Below are positions 15,967 to 25,041 of a stretch of DNA of 64,000 bases, piece after piece. Each line of letters opens with the position of its first letter. Position 1 is the first letter of the stretch. The position numbers were made by a program, and so were the translations under genes. The notes beneath the pieces were generated by a model, which saw only the letters and a list, made by a program, of their open reading frames with translations, made no database searches and was not told where the DNA came from. Source of the stretch: Marivita sp051251565. Lineage in GTDB: Bacteria > Pseudomonadota > Alphaproteobacteria > Rhodobacterales > Rhodobacteraceae. The stretch spans positions 1 to 64,000 of the forward strand of contig NZ_JBPOFB010000007.1 of the NCBI RefSeq assembly GCF_051251565.1. Direction: 5' to 3'.

Positions 15967-16866
15967 ATGGCTGATACCGCGCCGATCCGTGTCGTCGACA
16001 GGGACACGGGAACCGAATTCGAAGAAGTTATCCTGGGTGAGAAATACATCCGATGGGCGTATCAGGATTCGACCTCCAACGTCCTCGAACGCCTCTTGTT
16101 CAGATCGACCATCGTCAGCAAAATCATGGGGCTTTGGTACGATTCCGCGCTGTCGAGGGGCAAGATTGCGCCCGCGATCAAAGACCTCGGGATCGACGAA
16201 ACCGAATTTCTTGAGACCACAGACTCCTTCAAGTCTTTCAATGACTTCTTTATCCGCCACCTAAAGCCCGAATCCCGCCCCTTTAGCACCGACGATAATG
16301 ATATCGTCTCGCCTGCTGATGGCCGCGTGCTTGTTTTTCCAAGCTTGCAACAGGATATTTTTGTCCCGGTCAAAGGGTCTCGGTTTTCCATACACAAGAT
16401 GCTTCCCGATGTATCGGACAGGTACGTCAACGGCGCGCTTGCGATTGTCCGGCTATGTCCAGCGGATTACCATCGCTACCACTTTCCCTGCGCGGGCAGG
16501 ATCACGGACAGCAAAGACATCAGCGGTGCACTTCATTCCGTGAATCCAATCGCTCTGGGCAGCGGACCCGATGTTTTTGGCGAAAACAAACGCAGCTACA
16601 CCCTGATGGACACCGAAAACGCAGGCACGGTCTGCTTTGTCGAAGTTGGGGCTTTTGGCGTGGGCAGTATCGTTAACACCCAGTCGTCCGGCGAGGTCGG
16701 GAAGATGGACGAGAAAGGATACTTCAAATTTGGGGGGTCCACCATCGTTCTGGTCTTCGAAGCGGGCAAGGTGAATTTCAGTCAGGATCTGATCGACAAC
16801 AGTGCCGCGGGCAAGGAAACGCTTGTGAAGGTCGGGCAAACCATTGCCAGAATATCGGGCGCCTGA
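15967..16866 (+). CDS. psd: Phosphatidylserine decarboxylase, long form
   Basis: Proenzyme of 299 residues. Family motifs visible are FNDFFIRHLKP, SPADGR at 115-120 with the catalytic Asp118, DYHRYH at 167-172, and the self-cleavage site GGST at 256-259, where the serine becomes the pyruvoyl group. It makes phosphatidylethanolamine at the inner membrane. Many alphaproteobacteria encode a shorter Psd of about 230 residues; this one resembles the longer type found in clostridia and eukaryotes, with an FGGST in place of LGST site. Base composition is a little less GC-rich than its neighbours, so transfer is possible. It stands alone; no pssA is adjacent. Confidence 0.88.
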   Translation: MADTAPIRVVDRDTGTEFEEVILGEKYIRWAYQDSTSNVLERLLFRSTIVSKIMGLWYDSALSRGKIAPAIKDLGIDETEFLETTDSFKSFNDFFIRHLKPESRPFSTDDNDIVSPADGRVLVFPSLQQDIFVPVKGSRFSIHKMLPDVSDRYVNGALAIVRLCPADYHRYHFPCAGRITDSKDISGALHSVNPIALGSGPDVFGENKRSYTLMDTENAGTVCFVEVGAFGVGSIVNTQSSGEVGKMDEKGYFKFGGSTIVLVFEAGKVNFSQDLIDNSAAGKETLVKVGQTIARISGA

Positions 16867-17024
16867 TGTCTGTTTTGACACAGCGGCTGTAAAGATGGGG
16901 ATGGCGCATACACTGCCGAGACACGCGCAGGACATCTGCGTCCATCCGCCCGTGCCGCGCGCCAAATCCGCTGTAAACTGTAACATCCTATTGACGGTCC
17001 GCTTGTGATGTCCGACAGAACCGC

Positions 17025-18074
17025 ATGATCCCCGAAGACCGCCTGCATCAGATCACATCGCGTTTTGAATATCTTGAGGCCCAGATGGCCGCAGGGTCCG
17101 GCGATATTGCGACTTTGCGCAAGGAATATTCCGACCTGCGGCCCGTGGTGGAACAGATCGCCGAATGGAAACAGGTCCGCGCCGACATCCGTGATGCCGA
17201 AGCGATGCTGGATGATCCCGAAATGCGCGAACTGGCGCAGGACGAATTGCCCGGTCTCAAGTCGCGCCTGCCCGAGGTGGAACGCATGCTGCAACTCGCA
17301 CTTCTGCCGCGCGACAAGGCGGATGCCCGGCCTGCGATGCTGGAAATCCGTCCCGGCACCGGCGGCGAAGAGGCAGCGCTGTTTGCGGGTGACCTCTTAC
17401 GCATGTACCAGCGCTACTCCGAGGCGCGGGGCTGGCGGTTCGAGATCATCGAAGAACAATCCACCGAGATCGGTGGCATCAAGGAAGTTGTGGCCCATAT
17501 CACCGGATCAGGCGTGTTTGCCCGGCTCAAATACGAATCCGGTGTGCACCGCGTGCAGCGTGTCCCCGAAACGGAATCCGGTGGGCGCATCCACACCTCT
17601 GCCGCCACCGTGGCCGTTCTGCCCGAGGCCGAGGATGTGGACATCCAGATCAACGCCAACGACCTGCGCATCGACACCATGCGCAGTTCCGGCGCGGGCG
17701 GACAGCACGTCAACACCACCGATTCGGCGGTGCGGATCACCCATATTCCCAGCGGCATCGTCGTCACCAGTTCCGAGAAATCCCAACACCGCAACCGCGA
17801 GATCGCGATGCAGGTGTTGCGCACGCGTCTGTTCGATATGGAGCGGCAAAAGGCCGATGACGAACGCTCGGCCAACCGCAAGTCACAGGTTGGGACGGGC
17901 GACCGATCCGAACGCATCCGCACCTATAACTTCCCGCAAGGCCGCCTGACCGACCACCGCATTGGCTTTACGCTCTACAAGCTGGATGCCGTGATGGCGG
18001 GCGATCTGGACGATATCATCGACGCGCTCACCGCCGATGCGCAGGCCACCATGCTGGCCGAGATGGGGGCATGA
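17025..18074 (+). CDS. prfA: Peptide chain release factor 1
   Basis: Release factor of 349 residues recognising UAA and UAG. The peptidyl-tRNA hydrolysis motif GGQ is at 225-227 in SSGAGGQHVN, where the glutamine is methylated by PrmC. RIHTSAATVAVLP at 188-200 is the region preceding the codon-recognition loop. Full length and uninterrupted. It overlaps prmC by four bases (ATGA), a conserved arrangement that couples synthesis of the factor and its modifying enzyme. Confidence 0.97.
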   Translation: MIPEDRLHQITSRFEYLEAQMAAGSGDIATLRKEYSDLRPVVEQIAEWKQVRADIRDAEAMLDDPEMRELAQDELPGLKSRLPEVERMLQLALLPRDKADARPAMLEIRPGTGGEEAALFAGDLLRMYQRYSEARGWRFEIIEEQSTEIGGIKEVVAHITGSGVFARLKYESGVHRVQRVPETESGGRIHTSAATVAVLPEAEDVDIQINANDLRIDTMRSSGAGGQHVNTTDSAVRITHIPSGIVVTSSEKSQHRNREIAMQVLRTRLFDMERQKADDERSANRKSQVGTGDRSERIRTYNFPQGRLTDHRIGFTLYKLDAVMAGDLDDIIDALTADAQATMLAEMGA

Positions 18075-18919
18075 CGGGCACTCAGGCGTTGACCCAAGCG
18101 GTGGCCCGTCTGCGTGCCGCAGGGATCGACGATCCGGCCCGCGATGCAAGACGGCTTTTGGCGCATGCATTGGCCCTGCCTGCCGGTCGGCTGACGCTGG
18201 TGCTGCCTGATCCGATCACCGACGATCAAGCAACCGCCTTTGCCGCGCTGATCAGCCGTCGCGCCGCACGTGTGCCGGTGTCGCACCTGATTGGCACACG
18301 GGCGTTCTATGGCCGTGATTTTACCGTGACCGGCGATGTGCTCGATCCCCGACCCGAGACCGAGATCCTGATCCAAGAGGCGCTCAAACCTCCGTTTTCG
18401 CGGGTGCTTGACCTTGGCACCGGGTCAGGATGCATCGCACTGACACTTCTGGCTGAACGCCCCGAAACCACTGCGCTGGCCACTGACCTGAGCGCGGATG
18501 CGGTGCGCGTGGCCCGTCAGAACGCGGCGCTGCTGGGGCTTGAGAGCCGGGTGCAGTTTGCCCAGGGCGCGTGGTTCAACGCAGTGCCGCAGGGCGCAAC
18601 ATTTGATCTGATCGTGTCCAACCCGCCCTATATCGCGCTGCCCGAAATGGCTGGGCTGTCACCCGAATTGACGCACGAGCCGCGCATGGCGCTGACCGAC
18701 GAAGGCGACGGGCTGGGCGCCTACCGGGCCATCACCCGCGATGTGACGGAGCACCTTGCACCGCAGGGGCATTTGATGGTGGAAATCGGCCCGACACAAG
18801 CACAGGCGGTCGCAGCGCTGTTTGTCGCCGCAGGTCTGTCGGATGTGACCACGCAACCCGACCTTGACGGGCGCGATCGGGTTGTCATCGGCGTGTTGAC
18901 GCAACACACCAAACGCTGA
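18071..18919 (+). CDS. prmC: Release factor glutamine methyltransferase
   Basis: SAM-dependent methyltransferase of 282 residues. SAM motif I DLGTGSG is at 114-120 and the glutamine-binding catalytic motif NPPYI at 184-188. It methylates the GGQ glutamine of release factors encoded by prfA and prfB. The start codon overlaps the prfA stop. The N-terminal helical bundle (1-80) is present, so it is full length. Confidence 0.96.
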   Translation: MTGTQALTQAVARLRAAGIDDPARDARRLLAHALALPAGRLTLVLPDPITDDQATAFAALISRRAARVPVSHLIGTRAFYGRDFTVTGDVLDPRPETEILIQEALKPPFSRVLDLGTGSGCIALTLLAERPETTALATDLSADAVRVARQNAALLGLESRVQFAQGAWFNAVPQGATFDLIVSNPPYIALPEMAGLSPELTHEPRMALTDEGDGLGAYRAITRDVTEHLAPQGHLMVEIGPTQAQAVAALFVAAGLSDVTTQPDLDGRDRVVIGVLTQHTKR

Positions 18920-19125
18920 ACTGTAAAATCCGAAACATATTGGGCAATTTAGACTTGTCAGCAGCGGGTGGACATGGTTACTCAGACATATTGCAGCGGT
19001 CGAGGCAGGTTCACACCCCTCTCGCGCGATCGTAAGCCCACACATGGATGCCATTGCACAAGTCCCGCGCACAAAGCGCACACAGCAATCGCAGTAACAG
19101 CTGAAAGAAGGCTGGAAAGTTACAA

Positions 19126-19728
19126 ATGCGTTCTTCAAACAAACGTTCGCGGAATAAGAACAACCGCAGCCGCCCGAATACTGTCGGAAATGTCGTCAAC
19201 CGTGTGTTCGACAGCTCTGGCCCCGAAGGCAAGGTGCGCGGAACTCCGCAACAGATCATCGACAAATACAACCAGCTTGCGCGCGATGCTCAGCTGAGCA
19301 ATGACCGCGTGAATGCGGAAAACTTCCAGCAGCACGCAGAACATTACATGCGCCTGCTCAGTGAAGCGCAGCGCGAACAAGATGCCCGCCGCGAACAGCA
19401 GGAGCGGGAAAACCGTGATCGCCAGCAGCAGCGGGATTCGGATCGGGGCAACCGGCCTGATCAGGATCAGCAGCCGTCACAGGCATCGCACAATCACAAT
19501 CAGAACAACAATCAGAACCAGCCCCAGTCCGACCCGGCCCATGCGCCGCAGCCGGATATTCTGGAAACGGCAGGCGATGATGGTGGTGATAGCGGCCTTG
19601 TTGAAACACCCGAGGCCAAGGCCGAAGAAAAGCCTAAGAAACCGCGCGCGCCGCGCAAACCTCGGAAAAAGCCGGAACCTCAGGCCGAGACCCAGCCCGA
19701 GCAGAAAACACCGGACGCTGCCGAGTAG
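19126..19728 (+). CDS. DUF4167 domain protein, low-complexity RNA-binding-like
   Basis: Protein of 200 residues. The conserved DUF4167 domain covers about 1-85: MRSSNKRSRNKNN, then VNRVFDSSGPEGKVRGT and KYNQLARDAQLSNDRVNAENFQQHAEHY. After it comes a long disordered tail rich in Gln, Asn, Arg and Asp, ending in Lys/Pro-rich repeats (KKPRAPRKPRKKPEP). Domain position after prmC is conserved in alphaproteobacteria. The basic start suggests nucleic acid binding, but function is unproven. It lies 206 bases after prmC, in a spacer with no other visible feature. Confidence 0.85.
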   Translation: MRSSNKRSRNKNNRSRPNTVGNVVNRVFDSSGPEGKVRGTPQQIIDKYNQLARDAQLSNDRVNAENFQQHAEHYMRLLSEAQREQDARREQQERENRDRQQQRDSDRGNRPDQDQQPSQASHNHNQNNNQNQPQSDPAHAPQPDILETAGDDGGDSGLVETPEAKAEEKPKKPRAPRKPRKKPEPQAETQPEQKTPDAAE

Positions 19729-19746
19729 GCATGCGTCACCGCGTAG

Positions 19747-19768
19747 GGTGGGCAATGTCATGCCCACC
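19747..19768. terminator. Hairpin between convergent DUF4167 gene and rsmA
   Basis: GGTGGGCA, loop ATGTCA, TGCCCACC, preceded by GTAG. It is a perfect 8-base stem without a T tract, in the 58-base gap between convergent genes, so probably a weak or factor-assisted terminator. Confidence 0.5.
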
Positions 19769-19786
19769 ACCCATGCCCCAAAATCG

Positions 19787-20626
19787 CTAGGCCAATTGCC
19801 GCGCCAAGGCGCAGAACCCTTCGACCGATACCCGCTCTGCGCGTTCGGTGGGCGCGATACCGACGGCGTTGAGGTGATCTTCGATTTCGGGCGACAGCCC
19901 CTTGAGCGACGCTCGCAACATCTTGCGGCGCTGGTTGAAGGCGGCGGCGACCACCCGTTCCAGCACTTTCGGATCGGCCTCGAACCGGGGCGCGGGCAGG
20001 GCGCGCAGATGCACCACAGCAGAGCTGACCTTTGGCGGCGGTGTGAAGGCTTCGGGCGGCAAATGCATGGCGATATGCGCATCACAGCGCCATTGCGCCA
20101 GCACCGCCAATCGCCCGTACGGTTTGTCCCCCGGTTTCGCCACGATCCGCTCTGCAACTTCTTTTTGGAACATCAGGGTCAGTGTGTCCCAGACCGGCGG
20201 CCATGTCGGCGGCGTCAGCCAGCGCACCAGCAACTCGGTTCCGACATTGTAGGGCAGGTTGGCACAGATCGCGATGGGCGGCGTTAATCGCGCCAGCGCA
20301 TCGACCGACAGCGCGTCGCCCTCGACGACCTCCAACCGGCCCGGATAGGCGTCGGCAATCTCGGCCAAGGCAGGCAGGCAGCGGGGGTCTTTCTCAACCG
20401 CAAGCACCCTGCGCGCGCCTTCGGCCAACAGACCGCGCGTCAGACCGCCGGGGCCGGGGCCGACCTCAAGCACATCCGTGCCTGTCAAATCGCCCGCCTG
20501 CCGCGCGATCTTGGACGTCAGATTCAGGTCCAGAAGAAAATTCTGGCCCAACGCTTTGCGCGCGCTGAGCCCGTGTGTCGCGATCACATCGCGCAGGGGG
20601 GGAAGGGTATCAATTGCCAAGGTCAC
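19787..20626 (-). CDS. rsmA: 16S rRNA dimethyladenosine transferase
   Basis: Enzyme of 279 residues, the KsgA family. It has the SAM motif VLEVGPGPGGLT near 52-63, the acidic EKDPR segment, and the catalytic NLPYNVGTELL. It dimethylates two adjacent adenines in the 16S 3' helix late in 30S assembly. It is the last gene of the minus-strand lpt-surA-pdxA cluster, separated from pdxA by 79 bases containing a copy of the dispersed repeat described under findings. Confidence 0.96.
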   Translation of the reverse strand: MTLAIDTLPPLRDVIATHGLSARKALGQNFLLDLNLTSKIARQAGDLTGTDVLEVGPGPGGLTRGLLAEGARRVLAVEKDPRCLPALAEIADAYPGRLEVVEGDALSVDALARLTPPIAICANLPYNVGTELLVRWLTPPTWPPVWDTLTLMFQKEVAERIVAKPGDKPYGRLAVLAQWRCDAHIAMHLPPEAFTPPPKVSSAVVHLRALPAPRFEADPKVLERVVAAAFNQRRKMLRASLKGLSPEIEDHLNAVGIAPTERAERVSVEGFCALARQLA

Positions 20627-20705
20627 ACCTTTCGGAAACCGCGCGCGGTTCCTGCTTCTTCTGGTTCCAAATACTCAAAATCTGCCTGAGCCGCTGATAC
20701 TAGTG

Positions 20706-21674
20706 TCACCGCCCGCGCTGCGCCAGCCGCCACGCCATGCGCAACGCCTCGATGGTGGATGTCGGATGCGCCTGACCCGTGCCTGCGATGTCAAACGCAG
20801 TGCCATGATCGGGCGAGGTGCGGATGATCGGCAGGCCCAGCGTGACATTCACCCCCCGGTCGAAATCCAGCGTCTTGATCGGGATCAGGGCTTGGTCGTG
20901 ATACATGCAAATCGCAGAATCATAGCCCTTGCGCGCAGCGGCGTGGAACATCGTGTCCGCCGACAACGGCCCACTGATCTGCATCCCTTCGGCGCGCAAC
21001 CGGTCCAGCACCGGCGCGATCACGTCGATCTCTTCACGGCCCATCCGCCCGCCTTCGCCCGCATGCGGGTTCAGACCGGCCACGGCAAGCCGGGGCGCGG
21101 CAATGCCGAACTGGTCGATCAGTGCTGCATGGGTAATGCGGATGCGGGTTTCCAGCAGGTCAGGCGTCAGCGCCAGCTTCACCTCGTCCAACGGAATGTG
21201 AATCGTCACGGGAACGACACGCAGGTCGGGGCCTGCCAGCATCATCACCACATCGGGTGTGTCGCACAGATGGGCCAGAAACTCGGTATGGCCGGGAAAG
21301 GCGAACCCAGCGCCCTCTTGCAGGGCTTGCTTGTGGATGGGCAGGGTGCAGATGCCGCCCGCCTTGCCACTGGCGGCCAAGGCCACGGCGCGTTCGATCA
21401 CCGCGATCACCCCTTTGGCCTGCGCGGGCTGTGCCTGACCGGGGGTGCGGGCGCCGTCAAAACGGTGTGGCAGAACGGGAAGGGCGGTGCCACCCACCGA
21501 CACCTCATCGGGCGCGGCAATCTCAACCCAATTGGTGCCAGCGGGCAAATGCGCCGGGTCTCCGATCAGAAAGAACGGCACCTCATCGCGCAGCGCGTCC
21601 CATGCCAGCCCGGCCAGTTCGGGGCCAATTCCGGCGGGATCCCCGATGGTCAGGGCAATCGGCGCTGCGGTCAT
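20706..21674 (-). CDS. pdxA: 4-hydroxythreonine-4-phosphate dehydrogenase
   Basis: NAD-dependent enzyme of 322 residues in pyridoxal phosphate synthesis. It starts APIALTIGDPAGIGPE, the PdxA signature, and carries NPHAGEGG and the metal-binding histidines of TNWVEI...FPGHTEFLAHL and CMYHDQALIP. It oxidises phospho-hydroxythreonine to the amino-ketone used by PdxJ. The start overlaps the surA stop by four bases (ATGA), so translation is coupled. Confidence 0.95.
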   Translation of the reverse strand: MTAAPIALTIGDPAGIGPELAGLAWDALRDEVPFFLIGDPAHLPAGTNWVEIAAPDEVSVGGTALPVLPHRFDGARTPGQAQPAQAKGVIAVIERAVALAASGKAGGICTLPIHKQALQEGAGFAFPGHTEFLAHLCDTPDVVMMLAGPDLRVVPVTIHIPLDEVKLALTPDLLETRIRITHAALIDQFGIAAPRLAVAGLNPHAGEGGRMGREEIDVIAPVLDRLRAEGMQISGPLSADTMFHAAARKGYDSAICMYHDQALIPIKTLDFDRGVNVTLGLPIIRTSPDHGTAFDIAGTGQAHPTSTIEALRMAWRLAQRGR

Positions 21675-22900
21675 TGCGAAACGATACGGGCGTCAGCACG
21701 CAGTTGCGAAAGATAGCTTTCGGCCAGTGATTGCAGGCGTTGATTGCGCAGACCGATCGCAAATTGGTTGCGGTCCACGTCCTCGTTGATCTCGGCGGTG
21801 CGACCACACAGCATGAGAACCATCAACGTCTGACCGTTTGACCGGGTCAGAGCGGTAGACACTTCGCCGGGGTCCAGCTTGGACAGTTCCAGGGCAATAT
21901 CCGTAGGGATGTCTGCGGGCGGCAGGGTCTGGCGGTCCAGCACTTCGGCGGGTTGGCCTTGGGCAATACCGTAAAGGTCATCGCAGCGGTCCACCTTGCT
22001 GGCCAATACACGAGCCTGCGCCAGCGTCGCGTCAGACCGGCCTCCGGGCAGGTAATAGGCGGCGTATTCAATCGCGGAATAGGTCGGTGCGCTGTAGCTT
22101 GTCTCTTCAATACCGCGCAGCTGGAACAGGGCGACCGCGTTCGGAATGGGCAGCGGGGCGGTCACTTCGCCGGGCGCAAGCGCAAGCACGAGCGGACGCA
22201 GGACCGGCGGCAGATCGTCAAGGTTCTGCCATGGAAGGCGTCCACCGGCCTGCCGTGTGGCCGTGGCGGAATAGCGGCGCGCCTCCTGCGAGAACGCGGC
22301 CTCAGAGGTGATCTGGCTGATCCGTTCGGCGCGTGCGCGCACGGCCTCGGCCTGTGGTGGCGGGGCAGGCATGATGATTTCCGACAAGAGCACCCGCACC
22401 GACGATCCCCCAGAGGCCCCCAGCGCGCGGTCCACTTCGGCCTCGGACAGGTTCACCCGCCCGGTAAAGCGTGCCTGCACCAGCAGCCGCCAGCTAAGTC
22501 CGGCGCGCACAAAATCGCGGAATGTCTCGGCGGACACGCCATCGGCTTCGAGCGCTTGAATGAACTCTTCGCGGCTCAGGTTCGCACGGCTGGCGAATTC
22601 CGCCATCCCGTCCAGCACCTCTTCGGGCGAGGGCACGATGCCTGCTGCCTCGGCGGCCTGAATGCGCAGTCGGTCGTCGATCATCTGCTGGCGGGCCAGT
22701 TCCTGCGGATTGCCGGGGGCGCGGAGCACCGTCAGCATGCGCGCGCGCTGGTCCAGCTCATAGGCGGTGACCACGCTGTCATTGACGCGGATCACGGGGG
22801 CAAACAGGTTCTGCGCCTGTGTCGGCACTGGGCCAAAGGCCAATGATGCCACAAGCGCAAGCGCGCCAAGTTTGCGAATGGACGTGTTCAATAGCTGCAT
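21671..22900 (-). CDS. surA: SurA-type periplasmic peptidyl-prolyl isomerase / chaperone
   Basis: Protein of 409 residues with a Sec signal peptide (LGALALVASLAFGPVPTQAQ). The N-terminal SurA chaperone module starts FAPVIRVNDSVVTAYELDQRA and helices follow; a parvulin-like region around 170-275 contains AAFSQEARRYSA and GGRLPWQNLDDLPPVLRP. It escorts outer-membrane beta-barrels, including LptD encoded just upstream. It overlaps lptD by 13 bases and pdxA by 4, so the order lptD-surA-pdxA is a tight operon. Confidence 0.92.
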   Translation of the reverse strand: MQLLNTSIRKLGALALVASLAFGPVPTQAQNLFAPVIRVNDSVVTAYELDQRARMLTVLRAPGNPQELARQQMIDDRLRIQAAEAAGIVPSPEEVLDGMAEFASRANLSREEFIQALEADGVSAETFRDFVRAGLSWRLLVQARFTGRVNLSEAEVDRALGASGGSSVRVLLSEIIMPAPPPQAEAVRARAERISQITSEAAFSQEARRYSATATRQAGGRLPWQNLDDLPPVLRPLVLALAPGEVTAPLPIPNAVALFQLRGIEETSYSAPTYSAIEYAAYYLPGGRSDATLAQARVLASKVDRCDDLYGIAQGQPAEVLDRQTLPPADIPTDIALELSKLDPGEVSTALTRSNGQTLMVLMLCGRTAEINEDVDRNQFAIGLRNQRLQSLAESYLSQLRADARIVSQ

Positions 22901-25041
22901 GAACGTCGGTACTCCTTGCCGCTGCCGCCTGTGCTGAACCCGGTCAGCGCGACGGTCAGGCCGAAATCGGTAGATGGTTCAAGATTAGTGGAAGAGGCAA
23001 AGCTGCGCGAGACCGAAAAGTCGACCGCGACACATTCATTGCGGTATTCCGCCCCCACACCCGCAGTCAGGAACTGCCCCTCGGCAATATCGTAGCGCGA
23101 ACTGCCCGTGGCAGTCCAGTTGCGGTCGACATTATAGCGCCCGTTGACGCGCCATTGCGATTGGGCATCGTCGCGGTCTTCCAGCGGATCGGTGGTGAGC
23201 AGGATATAGGATGCGCCAAGCGCATAGCGGTCGCGGGTGACATTGGCGCGCATCTCTGCCTTGGTGAACCGGGTCTGGTCGCTGTCATAAAGTCCGCGTG
23301 CGAGGATCTGCATCCCGGTCTTGTGTTCGAACTGCCCCGCGATCAGCCAGTCTGACGCAGCGCTGTCCTGCCCGGACGAGCGCGAGAAATCGCTGTCCTG
23401 CTCTGCGCGCCAAACCCGGCCAAGGGTGAGCGCGGCGCGCCAGCCTTCGGGGTCTTGCCGCATCCAACGCAGGCCAGCCGCCCCGACGAGCCCGCGTTCG
23501 CGGCGGTCGGCGGCAGGAAAGCGCGACAACGTCAACAGGTTGCCTTCGTCGAATTCGACCCGTGTGCTTTCGTCATTGGGCACGCCGGACCTGTCGCCGC
23601 CAACCCAGCCCACCTGGGCAATCGGTTCAAACAAAATGCGCGCGCCTGTGGCTGTTCGTTTGACCAGGGGCAGGCGCAGCTCCACCGAGGCCGCCGGCGT
23701 CACTTCGGTGTAAGACCCTTCGGCAGCGGCGTCCTGACCCACCTCGAAATGGTCGACCCAGACCTGCGTCACTGCACCTGCGCGCACACCGGCGGGCAAG
23801 GTCCAGCGGTCGCGCCAGCTCAGATCAAGATTGGCGCGTGCCACGTCACGCCCGTCAACCACAAGATCGTCGTCCGAACCGTCTGTGTCGTCGTCCGAGT
23901 AGCGGAAATGCGAATGGGTCTGAAACCCAAGCCGCAACTCTCCGCCAAGGCGGGTTGGGAAAAACCGGCGATTGTAGCGCAGATCACCGATGATGGTCGG
24001 CTGGGTGGCGTTGTTTTCGCCGTCTGTGAGGCTTTCGTAATGGATCAGGCTCGTAGAGAAGAAACTGTCGCGCGTGGTGCGGGACAGGGTCAGCGCGCTG
24101 TCCAGACGGTCTTTCTTAAACGTGCTGTTATAGTCATTGAGATAGGCATCATCCGACACCGCTTCGATGTCGAACGACAGCCGGTAGGCGCGGGGCAGGC
24201 GGAACGCGCCTTCGGCAAAGAACAGGCCGCGCAGGTCTCCGCTTTCCAGCGTGTCGCGGCTTATGGCCCCGTTTACCGTGATGTCGCCGGTGCGAAACGC
24301 CTGCCGGTAGCGCATGTCCAGGGTGCGGGTGATGGGGGACAGATAGGGCGTCAGCGTCAGGTCGGCATGATCGCCAATCGGAATGAAATAGGGCAGGCGG
24401 ATGCCGAACCCCAAAAGCGATGAGGTCTTGAGTTCCGGGATCATAAAGCCGCGCGCCCGCGTGAGCGTCGGGTCCGGCAGGCGCATGCGTGGGATGTAGA
24501 ACACCGGCACGCCAAGAATGCGCAACTGCGCGTCGTCGAAATAGATTTGCCGTTCCTCGGCATCATGCACGACGCGGCTGGCACGAATGGCCCAAAGCGG
24601 AGGGCCATCGGTGCCGCAAACCTGACACGAGGTGGCGGCAACCTGGCTCATCGCGGTGTAGCGTCCCTGCACCCGTGCGGCCCGCGCCGACGCGATCTGC
24701 AACTGTTCGTCCAGCACAAAGCGCGCGCTTTCCAGCAGACCGTTTTCAAAGCCCTGATCCAGTTCCGCCTGCGTTGCGGTCAGAACATCGCCATTGGGTT
24801 GGGTGATGCGGATGGGGCCCTGAATGTCCAGCGTGTTGTTGGCGCGGTCATAGATGATGCGTGTCGCGGTCAGCCGGGTGCCATTGTGCAACGCCTCGAC
24901 ATTTCCGGTCGCCACCAGCGTGTCGCCGCCTTCCTGAACCAGCACCTGATCGGCCAGCAGCATGATATCGCCGGATTGCGCCCGCAGATCGCCGGTGGTG
25001 ACGATCAGCGCCAGAAGTCCCGCAAGAATGGACCGCAACAT
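22888..25041 (-). CDS. lptD: LPS-assembly outer membrane protein LptD
   Basis: Outer-membrane protein of 717 residues. Signal peptide MLRSILAGLLALIVTTGDLRA, then a periplasmic jellyroll similar to LptA (DIMLLADQVLVQEGGDTLVATGNVEA) and the C-terminal beta barrel ending in RRSCSY. Cysteines at CQVC (about 137-140) and two near the C-terminus (ECVAVD, RRSC) fit the disulfides that mature LptD forms between N-domain and barrel. It inserts LPS in the outer leaflet with LptE. The start at 25041 is set by the signal peptide and overlaps the lptG stop in a TGATG arrangement. Confidence 0.95.
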   Translation of the reverse strand: MLRSILAGLLALIVTTGDLRAQSGDIMLLADQVLVQEGGDTLVATGNVEALHNGTRLTATRIIYDRANNTLDIQGPIRITQPNGDVLTATQAELDQGFENGLLESARFVLDEQLQIASARAARVQGRYTAMSQVAATSCQVCGTDGPPLWAIRASRVVHDAEERQIYFDDAQLRILGVPVFYIPRMRLPDPTLTRARGFMIPELKTSSLLGFGIRLPYFIPIGDHADLTLTPYLSPITRTLDMRYRQAFRTGDITVNGAISRDTLESGDLRGLFFAEGAFRLPRAYRLSFDIEAVSDDAYLNDYNSTFKKDRLDSALTLSRTTRDSFFSTSLIHYESLTDGENNATQPTIIGDLRYNRRFFPTRLGGELRLGFQTHSHFRYSDDDTDGSDDDLVVDGRDVARANLDLSWRDRWTLPAGVRAGAVTQVWVDHFEVGQDAAAEGSYTEVTPAASVELRLPLVKRTATGARILFEPIAQVGWVGGDRSGVPNDESTRVEFDEGNLLTLSRFPAADRRERGLVGAAGLRWMRQDPEGWRAALTLGRVWRAEQDSDFSRSSGQDSAASDWLIAGQFEHKTGMQILARGLYDSDQTRFTKAEMRANVTRDRYALGASYILLTTDPLEDRDDAQSQWRVNGRYNVDRNWTATGSSRYDIAEGQFLTAGVGAEYRNECVAVDFSVSRSFASSTNLEPSTDFGLTVALTGFSTGGSGKEYRRSCSY

